Shown: positions 1 to 7,628 of the stretch, one piece after another
Layout of the letters: every line of letters begins with the position of its first letter
Numbering within the stretch: the stretch's first letter is position 1
NCBI GenBank assembly: GCA_001603145.1
Contig: LVBI01000007.1
Location: 1-64,000, forward strand
Reading direction: 5' to 3'
DNA length: 64,000 bases
From: Spirochaetales bacterium Spiro_07
GTDB taxonomy: Bacteria > Spirochaetota > Spirochaetia > Treponematales > Treponemataceae
The notes under the pieces: model-generated
Databases searched by the model: none
What the model was told of the DNA's origin: nothing
Seen by the model: only the letters and a program-made list of their open reading frames with translations
Program-made: the position numbers and the translations under genes

Positions 1-338
1 TCTGAATTGTCGAGCACGAGAAAGCTTTTGGGGTACTGCACGGCGTTTGAGTCTTCCTGCAGCACGCTTACGCAAAAGCCGTGAAAAGTGGAAATATAGC
101 CTGTATCGTTGTCGCCGGTCAGCTTGCGGATGCGCGAGCGCATTTCATTTGCGGCTTTGTTGGTGAAGGTGACGCAGAGAATGTGTGACGGCATGATTCC
201 GACTTCGTTTACAAGATAGGCAAAACGGTGCGTCAATGCGCGCGTCTTGCCCGAACCTGCACCGGCAATTACGCGCACAAAGCCTTCAGTTTCTGTTACG
301 GCTTGTTTCTGTTCCTCGTTCAGTTCATCTAAAAGCAT
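1..338 (-). CDS. UvrD/PcrA-type DNA helicase, 5' end only
   Basis: The gene runs off the left edge, so only the first ~112 residues are visible. It encodes the N-terminus of a superfamily 1 ATP-dependent 3'-5' DNA helicase of repair and replication restart. A Q-motif-like LNEEQKQAV (residues 6-14) precedes the Walker A sequence GAGSGKT (26-32), and motif Ia VTFTNKAANEM follows. The ATG at 336-338 has a GGTGGGA ribosome binding site just upstream. UvrD, PcrA and Rep share these motifs and cannot be separated from this piece. Confidence 0.9.
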   Translation of the reverse strand, partial: MLLDELNEEQKQAVTETEGFVRVIAGAGSGKTRALTHRFAYLVNEVGIMPSHILCVTFTNKAANEMRSRIRKLTGDNDTGYISTFHGFCVSVLQEDSNAVQYPKSFLVLDNS

Positions 339-360
339 ATTCCCACCCGAAAAGAATTGT

Positions 361-385
361 CATTCCCGTGCTTGACACGGGAATC
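361..385. repeat. short hairpin repeat, family R1
   Basis: ATTCCCGTG and CACGGGAAT flank a CTTGA loop. The same CATTSCCG-type stem with a CTTGA/TCAAG loop recurs at 1698-1760, 18657-18730 and, degenerate, at 50877-50906 and 59065-59089. It is always intergenic. This copy lies between the helicase start and the end of the acyltransferase gene. Confidence 0.75.
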
Positions 386-436
386 AACACAAAATTGTCG
401 CATCACGAGCAACAATCAACAGCACTTTCGTAAAAC

Positions 437-1675
437 TTAAAGCTTGAAGAGCTTGTATACGAGCTTGTTCAGCAGCTTAAAAAGAAGGCCAAGCACAATT
501 GAAGCAGCAAGAACGCAGACGGCATAAAGCGCAAGGTTGTAGTTTCCGGCTTTATAAAGCGGGCTCCTGCCGTTATAAATCAAAAAACGGAAAACTGTTA
601 TTGCAGCAAGGTTCATCATATAAGTTTCATACGAAATGCCGCCAAAAAAGCGCAAAACAGGGTTTTCTGCATGATAAACGAGCATTACGGCAAAAAGCGT
701 GATGACGAACATTGTGACTTGCGGCAGCTGCCCCAAATAGCAGATAAACTTATTCAAGATGCCTGGCCCGTTACCTGCCCATTCAGTCCAGTAGCCGAAT
801 TTTCCCTGAAGAAAGCCTGAAAGCATGTGGAAAGCGACGAACAGCGCAATGCAGCATAGAAGCTTGAACCAGTAAAGCTTCTTGAACCAGTTGCGGATTT
901 TCTCTTCGTTGGCAGCAAAAATCATACCGATAAAGAACGCAATCGAAGAATTAACCCACCATTCGCCGAAAAACCAGATTATGCTCGGCTGCTTCCACCA
1001 GACAGCGTTTTGAAGTGCGCCTGGAACAACCCACCAGTTCGGCTCACCAGCCCACCACGCAAAATGCCCGTTAAAGCAGAAGAACACGCCCTGCAAGAAA
1101 ATCACGGTGAACATCAGCGCAAAGCAGATTTTTCGGTTTTTTATATGCTTGAAGATAAAGTAAAACGCAATGTACAAAAGCGTAAGCACCACAGGATACC
1201 ACGCGTAATAATTGAGTAGCGTCAAGCCCAAAAGGCCTGCAATCCACTGCGGAAGCGGCAGCTTTTCGCCAGAAGCAAAGCGGAAAAGCCCGAACAATAT
1301 GGCGTTTACATAAAACGGAATGAGGATTGCCTTTAAAACGCGTTTTTTCAAAAAACCTTCAAGATAATTCTCTTTTGTTTCAAGGCTCTTTATAAGGCCG
1401 AAGCCTGAACAAAAAAAGAAGATTGCCACAAAGAAAAAGCCTGCATTTACAAAAATGCCGAGCGCGCCCTTGCCGTAAGACTTGCCGAGCATCTGAAAAG
1501 CCTGTTCCTGCGATATGTGGTGCAGAATTACACCGAGAGCTGCAAAACCGCGCAAGCACTTTGTAACTTCAAGAGAAGTTGAATCTTCGTGAAATGTGCC
1601 TTTGCCGCGGGCAAATTTGCCGCCCCACAAAAGCAGAAGTACAACCAGAGCATAAGTAACATAAGAAATGTACAT
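437..1675 (-). CDS. acyltransferase 3 family integral membrane protein
   Basis: A 412-residue polytopic membrane protein of the acyltransferase-3 (OafA/YrhL-like) family, which O-acetylates or succinylates surface polysaccharides and other cell-envelope glycans. After the first membrane segment comes an RGFAALGVILHHISQ stretch, the family's N-terminal signature with its conserved His, followed by about ten hydrophobic segments and a GGISYETYMMN motif near the C-terminus. I chose the ATG at 1673-1675 because GGGAGAG lies five bases upstream; a longer frame to 1702 would run into the R1 repeat. No sugar or polysaccharide genes are adjacent, so the substrate is unknown. Confidence 0.85.
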   Translation of the reverse strand: MYISYVTYALVVLLLLWGGKFARGKGTFHEDSTSLEVTKCLRGFAALGVILHHISQEQAFQMLGKSYGKGALGIFVNAGFFFVAIFFFCSGFGLIKSLETKENYLEGFLKKRVLKAILIPFYVNAILFGLFRFASGEKLPLPQWIAGLLGLTLLNYYAWYPVVLTLLYIAFYFIFKHIKNRKICFALMFTVIFLQGVFFCFNGHFAWWAGEPNWWVVPGALQNAVWWKQPSIIWFFGEWWVNSSIAFFIGMIFAANEEKIRNWFKKLYWFKLLCCIALFVAFHMLSGFLQGKFGYWTEWAGNGPGILNKFICYLGQLPQVTMFVITLFAVMLVYHAENPVLRFFGGISYETYMMNLAAITVFRFLIYNGRSPLYKAGNYNLALYAVCVLAASIVLGLLFKLLNKLVYKLFKL

Positions 1676-1697
1676 AATCTCTCCCATAAAGAGGTGT

Positions 1698-1760
1698 GTC
1701 ATTGCCGTACTTGATACGGCAATCTTAATTAAGATTGTCGGGTCAAGCCCGACAATGACA
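1698..1760. repeat. compound palindromic repeat, family R1 (three hairpins)
   Basis: Three adjacent inverted repeats sit inside one outer GTCATTG/CAATGAC palindrome: ATTGCCGTA-cttga-TACGGCAAT, AATCTTAATTAAGATT, and ATTGTCGGG-tcaag-CCCGACAAT. Read as one unit it could form a cruciform or, if transcribed, a three-stem RNA. The copy at 18657-18730 has the same left and right hairpins with a diverged middle. Confidence 0.8.
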
Positions 1761-1867
1761 TTTTGGAAACTAATTATAGCATCATAACCAAAGATTTACA
1801 AAACGCCAAGTTGCCGCCAATAATTTCATCTTTTACATTGTTTTTAGAGATATTAGAGTTTTAACAA

Positions 1868-1896
1868 TTGACTTTTTTGAGATTTCTGCCGATAAT
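1868..1896 (+). promoter_or_regulatory. sigma70-type promoter for the large lipoprotein gene
   Basis: TTGACT (1868-1873) and GATAAT (1891-1896) are separated by 17 bp and lie about 50 bp upstream of the lipoprotein start. The sequence around it is AT-rich and intergenic. Confidence 0.65.
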
Positions 1897-1942
1897 ATGA
1901 TGTGGCGAGGGGATGTCGCCTTTAAGGCAAAAGGATTTGCAT

Positions 1943-4426
1943 ATGAGAAAATTAAAAAACCTTTTATTATTGACTATTATTTTAACTTTTGCGTTAACAT
2001 CTACAATCTCCTGCGGTGGTGGCGGAGGCGGCGGTGGTGGAGCCGCTGGTCCTGCAGCATCATCGGATGCACCAACTGAAAATGAACCAACTGAATCTGC
2101 ACCAGCAAGATCTGCTGCTGCGGAAATTATAAGCTTTAAATTTGAAAAGGCAGAAAATACCCCTGCCCTTGACGCTCTTTCTAATGATCTGGAAGGCAGT
2201 TCATCTGACGGTCAGAATATAATAGTTTCTTATAATTACGGAACTCTTGACGCACAACCGCTGCTTAAACCGACTATTGTAGTTTCACCAAAAGCGACTG
2301 TTCTTGAAGATACAAATCAGCAATTCAACTTTTTCGACAGCGCAAACCCTGTAAGCTTTACCGTAAAAGCTGAAAACGGCACAGAAAAAGTCTGGACAGT
2401 AATTCTTCAAGAAAATGCTCCTGGCGAGCATAATATTTACTATAGACCAGAAGGAATTACTCATCCTTACCCGACAACATATAACGAAAGCGAAGACATA
2501 CACTTCGATGACAATCTCTATAACAAAGTTATAGCAAAGAACTATTATTTTGACGGCTGGCGCGAAGACGAATCTGCAACAACTACTATTGACGGCTGGG
2601 GCAGAATGGAAAAAACTGGCGATGTTACGCTTTATGCAAAATTGCAGCCTGCACCTTATGCAGATCTTGAAAACAGAAAGGTCTTTGCCAACGGCATTCC
2701 GGTAACTGTTAAAGAAAATGCCGGTGCAACAATGGTTTACTTTACCGATGCAAGCGGAAGCGAAAAATCTCTTAAATCAGTTAATGAGAACTACACCAAT
2801 TTTGAAGGTTTCGACTTATACGCAGGTACATCTGGCGAAGCAGATGCACCGATTATTACAACGCCCGGTAAAATCACTATTACTGGCGGAAGACTTAACA
2901 ACGTTTACGGCGGCAGTTACAATGCTCCAGAAACACCATTAAACGGCGTTTCTAACATTTATCTTTTAGGCAATCCTGAAATAGGCAACCAGAAAAAAAG
3001 CGGAATCTGGCTCAAGTCTTTCTCTGGAAACAAGGTTAACGTAAATGCTCTTGTAAATGCTACAAATGACAATAAAATTACATTGATAGCTGCTCCAGAT
3101 ATGCCGACCGGCGCCGTTGTAGTAGAGGCAACAGGTCATTTCACATTAAAAGAACACTATACACTCAGAAACAGCTGCCGCACAGAAAACGTTGTGCTTG
3201 CCAACGGCGGAAACAATGTTGTACTCGATGCAAGCATTAGCCTGCCTGACCCGGAAGATGTAAAATGGTCAAAAGACTCTGACGGTGATTACTTTACGCT
3301 TGGCCCTGATCACTTCCATTCAAATGGTACGATTTTGAGCATCTACGTAGAAAACGGTTTCTTTAAAGTGCCGTCTACCACCGTTACCGGCGGTAAGTTT
3401 GATATGGCAATCCGTTACAGTGATGACAGCCTCAATGTATACTTTGATAGATACATTGATGGCGTTGATACAGGTAATGAACTTAAGACTTCTGACAAGC
3501 TCAAATATGTGCAGTTCAAATCAGCAAGCGGTGATATTGCGGCATCCGCTGCATCTAGCTTCCTTGAAAAGGTTAAGTTTTTCATTGAGCCTGGCAAAGC
3601 CAGCGTGAAGATAAAGCTCAACCTTCAGACTGTTTCATTAACTGAAATAGATAAGGCAGGTGTCACATATTTTAATGGCAGCTTTTACAAGATTGTGCCA
3701 ACTACCAAGAGTTGGTCTGATTCCCTTACAGAAGCACAAGCTAGCAAATTCAACAATCTTAGCGGCTATCTTATGACCATAACTTCGCAGACTGAAAACA
3801 TGTTCATCTATGACCGTGTATTCAAAAAGCAGGGCATAAACCAGACAAATGCAAGAGGTTGGATTGGCGCTAAAAAAGTCGGTAACTACTGGCAATGGGA
3901 TTGCGGACCTGAAAAGAATAAGACATTTTATAATCTGTCAGAATATAATAAATCAAAAACAGATTATACTATTAATCCTGCTGCTGGCAATGATATTAAA
4001 TTTGCAGCATGGGACAACTTCATAGACAGGAAGAGAAACGGCACATGGACAAATCATGTAAACGATAACCCATGGCCTGGACTTGATGAAAACGGCAAGC
4101 CTAAATACACTGGAGCGACTGACGCTGTTAGAAAGTATTCCGATGTTAATGATGATAAATATAAAGCAACAGCCAAGGATTATGTTGACGATGCAATTTT
4201 CTGGCCTGCAGAAAAACCCAAAAACTGGTATATAAACTGGAATAATCCTAATGGCGACTTTGCCTTTTATTCTGGAATATACGCATGGATGGCTGGTGCT
4301 AATGCAGTTTCGGGCGAGAAAAAACCACAATACTATATCGTCGAGTATACAGCTTATGCCGCAGAGGGTGCAAATAACCCAGATGCTCCTGTCCTTATAG
4401 CTGAACAGACTTATTCACCAAAATAA
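1943..4426 (+). CDS. large surface lipoprotein with poly-Gly linker, InlB-like repeat and C-type lectin fold
   Basis: A probable 827-residue surface lipoprotein. The ATG at 1943 is preceded by AAGGA at 1931; upstream in-frame starts lack a site. The signal peptide ends in a TIS-C lipobox, and the lipidated Cys is followed by nine glycines (about 25-33) and an Ala/Pro/Glu-rich linker. Residues ~161-234 resemble a Listeria-Bacteroides (InlB-B) repeat, with YYFDGW and a terminal TLYAKL. The middle is Asn/Gly-rich with ITGGRLNNVYGGS-type strands. Residues ~576-809 look like a C-type-lectin-like domain (ARGWIGAKK, WQWD, YYIVEY). The family suggests adhesion or glycan binding; the ligand is unknown. 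It is flanked by its own promoter and terminator. Confidence 0.8.
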   Translation: MRKLKNLLLLTIILTFALTSTISCGGGGGGGGGAAGPAASSDAPTENEPTESAPARSAAAEIISFKFEKAENTPALDALSNDLEGSSSDGQNIIVSYNYGTLDAQPLLKPTIVVSPKATVLEDTNQQFNFFDSANPVSFTVKAENGTEKVWTVILQENAPGEHNIYYRPEGITHPYPTTYNESEDIHFDDNLYNKVIAKNYYFDGWREDESATTTIDGWGRMEKTGDVTLYAKLQPAPYADLENRKVFANGIPVTVKENAGATMVYFTDASGSEKSLKSVNENYTNFEGFDLYAGTSGEADAPIITTPGKITITGGRLNNVYGGSYNAPETPLNGVSNIYLLGNPEIGNQKKSGIWLKSFSGNKVNVNALVNATNDNKITLIAAPDMPTGAVVVEATGHFTLKEHYTLRNSCRTENVVLANGGNNVVLDASISLPDPEDVKWSKDSDGDYFTLGPDHFHSNGTILSIYVENGFFKVPSTTVTGGKFDMAIRYSDDSLNVYFDRYIDGVDTGNELKTSDKLKYVQFKSASGDIAASAASSFLEKVKFFIEPGKASVKIKLNLQTVSLTEIDKAGVTYFNGSFYKIVPTTKSWSDSLTEAQASKFNNLSGYLMTITSQTENMFIYDRVFKKQGINQTNARGWIGAKKVGNYWQWDCGPEKNKTFYNLSEYNKSKTDYTINPAAGNDIKFAAWDNFIDRKRNGTWTNHVNDNPWPGLDENGKPKYTGATDAVRKYSDVNDDKYKATAKDYVDDAIFWPAEKPKNWYINWNNPNGDFAFYSGIYAWMAGANAVSGEKKPQYYIVEYTAYAAEGANNPDAPVLIAEQTYSPK

Positions 4427-4440
4427 GCCTTCATCAGCCA

Positions 4441-4468
4441 AAGGTCACCGGTTCCGGTGGCCTTTTTT
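4441..4468 (+). terminator. rho-independent terminator of the large lipoprotein gene
   Basis: GGTCACCGG and CCGGTGGCC form a GC-rich stem with a TT loop, followed by six T residues, 15 bp after the stop codon. Confidence 0.85.
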
Positions 4469-4490
4469 ATTGCTCCACTGCCCGCCCCTA

Positions 4491-4571
4491 TCCGGTGGTT
4501 GAGCGGAGTCGAAACCACCGGACATAGCAGTATTGCCCCATCTTCGGTCACTTCGACTACGCTCAGTGACC
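4491..4571. repeat. two inverted repeats with GAGCGNAGTCGAA core, family R2
   Basis: TCCGGTGGTT and AAACCACCGGA flank a GAGCGGAGTCG loop at 4491-4522. GGTCAC and GTGACC flank the reverse complement of a TGAGCGTAGTCGAAG core at 4546-4571. A third copy is at 57961-57988. Loop bases are conserved while the stems differ, as in mobile hairpin repeats. The block fills the space between the lipoprotein terminator and the EamA gene. Confidence 0.7.
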
Positions 4572-4627
4572 AAACTAGTTGCTGCGGTTTGGCTTCACCC
4601 ATCAGCCATAGCTAAGAGACTGGCACT

Positions 4628-5665
4628 TTACAAAACGCCGAGGACAATTCCTGCAATAATAATTGAAGCGCAGAACAGCTTGTAGCCGATACCCTTTTCT
4701 TTGAAAATGAATTTTCCGCCGAGAATAGTGACGATGCACGCGCTCTGCTTTATCAGCGTCATCACCGTAATTTTGCTTTCGGGGTTGGCATTTGCTATGA
4801 ACAGCGCCTTATCACCTATAACGAACATAACCGCGAGCAGCCAAACCCATTTGTTTTTCAGCACCGAAAAACTGAGCTTCTCGCGCCGCACAAGCAGATA
4901 AATCACATAATAAGACACAAGAAACAGCATGTACCAGAACTGAAGCTGCGAGCTGTTTATGTCTTTCATGAGAATTTTGTCCATGAAGCCCGAAACTGAA
5001 TTGAAGACGCAAGAAAGGAACGCAAGCACAACAAAAAAAGCCGTAGTTTCTCTTATCGGAATTGGCGTGAGCATTTCGGGCTGGTCTTCGTCGTCGGGTG
5101 TGGCGGCGGCAACATCAGCCACATTATTTGCGGCTAGCCCTGCCCCATCAGCTTGGGTTGTGGTGCGTGGTGCGGCTGAAGCAGTGGCGTTTGCGGCATC
5201 AGCTTGCATAGCGGTACAACTTACGGCGCAGGTGGCACTGCTAACAGCACGCTTTTTGCTTTTGGGCTTGAACTTCAACAGCAGCAAGCCCGCACTCACA
5301 AGAATCAGCCCCAGTATCTGGTTTATTCCCAAAGTTTCATGCAAAACTATAACGCCAAGAAACGTGGCAAAAAGAATGCGCGACAACGAAAGAATTCCGT
5401 AAAGGCTTACAGGCAAATGCTTTAAAGAACTGAAACTGCAAATCCATGCAAGAAAAATCGCAAAAGCCTTCAACGCTACAAGAAGATAATATTTCAGCTC
5501 CATGCCGCCTGCATCTTTTGCTTGCGGCACAACCAGAATAAAAGAAATTGCCGTATAAGCCACAAGCACTTCCATTACGGTGTTTTTGCACATCGCCTTT
5601 TTTTTGGCGATTTCTCTGCCGCCTTTCAAGATGCCGTACAACAAGACAAGAAGAACCCAACTCAT
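4628..5665 (-). CDS. EamA/DMT-family membrane transporter with Ala-rich central linker
   Basis: A 345-residue inner-membrane protein of the drug/metabolite transporter superfamily: two EamA halves of hydrophobic helices, the first ending near residue 133 and the second starting near 206. Each half carries the typical end (HETLGINQILGLILVSAG; FKEKGIGYKLFCASIIIAG). Between the halves is an unusual ~60-residue segment (about 139-200) rich in Ala, Thr and Cys and ending in acidic residues, much longer than the usual cytoplasmic loop. The substrate cannot be predicted. It looks monocistronic. Confidence 0.85.
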   Translation of the reverse strand: MSWVLLVLLYGILKGGREIAKKKAMCKNTVMEVLVAYTAISFILVVPQAKDAGGMELKYYLLVALKAFAIFLAWICSFSSLKHLPVSLYGILSLSRILFATFLGVIVLHETLGINQILGLILVSAGLLLLKFKPKSKKRAVSSATCAVSCTAMQADAANATASAAPRTTTQADGAGLAANNVADVAAATPDDEDQPEMLTPIPIRETTAFFVVLAFLSCVFNSVSGFMDKILMKDINSSQLQFWYMLFLVSYYVIYLLVRREKLSFSVLKNKWVWLLAVMFVIGDKALFIANANPESKITVMTLIKQSACIVTILGGKFIFKEKGIGYKLFCASIIIAGIVLGVL

Positions 5666-5767
5666 ATAAGCTTATCTTAGCGGAAATGAAAGCGCATTAC
5701 AATAAACAAGTTCGGGATAACACAGATTATGAAATTTTTAAACGGCTCCGGTTAATGTTTTGCAGAT

Positions 5768-7147
5768 TTAAGCCTCAAGCACGGCGGCAAGCTCGTCTTT
5801 AAGCGAAAGGAATGCTTCTGCCAAGAACGGATCAAAATGCTTGCCGGCTTCTTCTTTTATGATTTGCAGAGAGTCTTCGAGGCTATACGCTTCTTTGTAG
5901 CAACGCTTAGACACAAGCGCGTCAAAGACATCGGCAATTGCCATTATCCTTGCGGAAATCGGAATTTCCCAGCCTTTGAGCTTATACGGATAACCTGTTC
6001 CGTCAAATTTTTCGTGATGATAAAGTGCAACTTCTGAAGCCATGCGGATATATTCAGAATCTTCTATATCATTCAGCATTTCTTTTACAATTCTGCTGCC
6101 GTCAACAGTGTGTGCCTGCATGGTCTTATATTCTTCTTCAGTGAATCTTGCAGGTTTCTTCAAAAGCACATCTGAAATCGTAATTTTGCCCATGTCGTGC
6201 AACGGCGCGGCACGCTGAATGTTGTACAAAAACTTTTCGTCAATCGTGTCAGTGTAAAGCTTAAGCTCCAAAGCCTTTCTGGTGAGCATCGAAACATATT
6301 TGCTTGTGCGGCTTACGTGGTTGCCAGTATCCTCGTCGCGGTTCTCAATAAGGTTAGACAAAGCAATGATTATTGAATTCTGCATTGCGATGAGTTTTAT
6401 GTCTCTTTCGCGGATTGATTCGGTCTGTTCAAGCACCTCTGCTTCGAGCAGCTCTTTATGGTTCAGCAGCTGCGCTTTTTGACGTTCAAGCTCCTCGTTC
6501 TGCTCAGCAAGCAGCTCGCTTTGCTGCGTAATCTGCATTTCTTGCCGCAAATTTCTTACAGTTACATACTGCTTCAGGACACTCACAAAAAGAATGACAG
6601 CACCATAAAAAAATATGTTGAGAATGTTTATTGAAATTCGTAGCTGAAAAATTCTCCAAGTAAGGAAAATCAAACCCGAAATTATTATCAGCAAATAAAC
6701 AAAGATGTTCAAATCCAAGAACAGCTCGGAAAGCAGGATAATCAGTGTAAAGAATATAAAAGCTACAAGAATTGATTCTGTGGAAAAGAACATACTGACA
6801 ATGAAAAGCAAAACGTAGCAAGTAACGATGACATTCACTACAATCTGTTTTGCCAAAACCGATTTTACTTTTTCCTTTTTTACGATAAACGAAGCAATAA
6901 AACTGATTATGTCGAGCGTTAGAAAAACTGAATAATAAATTTTCAGAAACTCTTCTCTATAAGTTCCCGGAATTGTTTCTCTAAGCATAGAGAAAGCACC
7001 GAAAATCGTGAGAAAAAACAAGACAGTTACGATAAAATTTATATGCTTTACGTTTCTCTCGGCAAGTTCCCGCTTATAAGCAGCCGGATATTGAAACGTC
7101 TTTTTAAAGAAATGCGAGTATGCCCTGAGTTTATTTTTAATTCCCAT
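5768..7147 (-). CDS. membrane-anchored HD-GYP phosphodiesterase
   Basis: A 459-residue predicted cyclic-di-GMP phosphodiesterase. About six membrane helices fill residues ~35-190, a coiled coil rich in Glu/Gln/Leu covers ~195-255, and an HD-GYP domain follows. Visible catalytic motifs are NRDEDTGNHV, the metal-binding LHDMGK, HHEKFDGTGYP and the IADVFDAL helix. The N-terminal membrane block has no recognised sensor fold, so the input signal is unknown. No Shine-Dalgarno is evident before the ATG. A second HD-GYP protein, a response regulator, is at 60.6 kb. Confidence 0.9.
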   Translation of the reverse strand: MGIKNKLRAYSHFFKKTFQYPAAYKRELAERNVKHINFIVTVLFFLTIFGAFSMLRETIPGTYREEFLKIYYSVFLTLDIISFIASFIVKKEKVKSVLAKQIVVNVIVTCYVLLFIVSMFFSTESILVAFIFFTLIILLSELFLDLNIFVYLLIIISGLIFLTWRIFQLRISINILNIFFYGAVILFVSVLKQYVTVRNLRQEMQITQQSELLAEQNEELERQKAQLLNHKELLEAEVLEQTESIRERDIKLIAMQNSIIIALSNLIENRDEDTGNHVSRTSKYVSMLTRKALELKLYTDTIDEKFLYNIQRAAPLHDMGKITISDVLLKKPARFTEEEYKTMQAHTVDGSRIVKEMLNDIEDSEYIRMASEVALYHHEKFDGTGYPYKLKGWEIPISARIMAIADVFDALVSKRCYKEAYSLEDSLQIIKEEAGKHFDPFLAEAFLSLKDELAAVLEA

Positions 7148-7391
7148 AATCTGATAAATACCAACTCTACTAAAAAATTTTCGGCAAAAAGCCGTGCATC
7201 CGTTAAAACGTTATGCATTTTTTTGAATTGAACACTTTAAATAATTAGTTCATTCAAGCAGAGCCAAGCATCATCAAAACAAGAACTGTTTCTTTTTTTA
7301 GAATTAACTTATTATATATCAACATCGAAAAAAAGGCAAATGGCATTTTGCATAAGCTAAATCTATGGATTAGTCTTATCTGGCAAAATGC

Positions 7392-7427
7392 CAAGATTCC
7401 TTGCGGAATCTTGTAACGGGTGCACAA
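7392..7427 (+). repeat. hairpin plus 17-bp core, family R4
   Basis: CAAGATTCC and GGAATCTTG form a stem that runs into the 17-bp core TTGTAACGGGTGCACAA (7411-7427). The same arrangement occurs at 46691-46728 and, inverted, at 45188-45226; the core alone sits in a hairpin loop at 45823-45839. Confidence 0.75.
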
Positions 7428-7461
7428 AGTTGGAATATTTAGAGCATGAAAGATAATCCTA

Positions 7462-7535
7462 CAAGTTCCCTTTCGGGAACTTGGCAGTTTTGCTCGATTG
7501 GGCTTTTCCGCAGATTAAGCTGATGCAAAACGCCA
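7462..7535. repeat. R4-related hairpin block
   Basis: CAAGTTCCC and GGGAACTTG stem (7462-7483), followed by GTTTTGC, GATTGGGCTTT and GCAAAACG. The order matches, in the opposite sense, the blocks at 11843-11917 and 45202-45278, which share AAAGCCCAA inside a GGGTTTGC/GCAAACCC inverted repeat. It is followed by AGCTGATGCAAAA, also found after the 45.2-kb block. Confidence 0.6.
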
Positions 7536-7602
7536 CCTCGGATGAAGGGGTTTTGACTTCCCCTTCAAAAGTTGATGGCGCTTTCAAGTGTCAAATGGAC
7601 TT

Positions 7603-7620
7603 AAAAGGCGCGCGCCTTTT
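7603..7620 (-). terminator. terminator of the pheA-aroF unit
   Basis: A perfect 18-bp palindrome, AAAAGGCGCGCGCCTTTT, lies just past the aroF stop, with T-rich flanks on the transcribed strand. Confidence 0.65.
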
Positions 7621-7628
7621 ATAGCCTT

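Larger units (their letters stand above)
7148..7628. other. 481-bp intergenic region with hairpin repeats, no gene
   Basis: No convincing coding sequence on either strand. The left part is AT-rich and should hold the HD-GYP promoter. The middle carries two R4 hairpin repeats (7392-7427 and 7462-7535) and a further TGAAGGGG/CCCCTTCA hairpin at 7543-7567. The right end is the aroF terminator. Confidence 0.7.

Noticed and set aside
1676..1702. Longer start for the acyltransferase gene
   Set aside because: The upstream ATG overlaps the R1 repeat and has no Shine-Dalgarno, whereas the ATG at 1675 has GGGAGAG at good spacing.
4959..5402. 147-codon plus-strand frame opposite the EamA gene
   Set aside because: Covers the GC-rich linker region, which lacks stop codons in several frames; no start signal.
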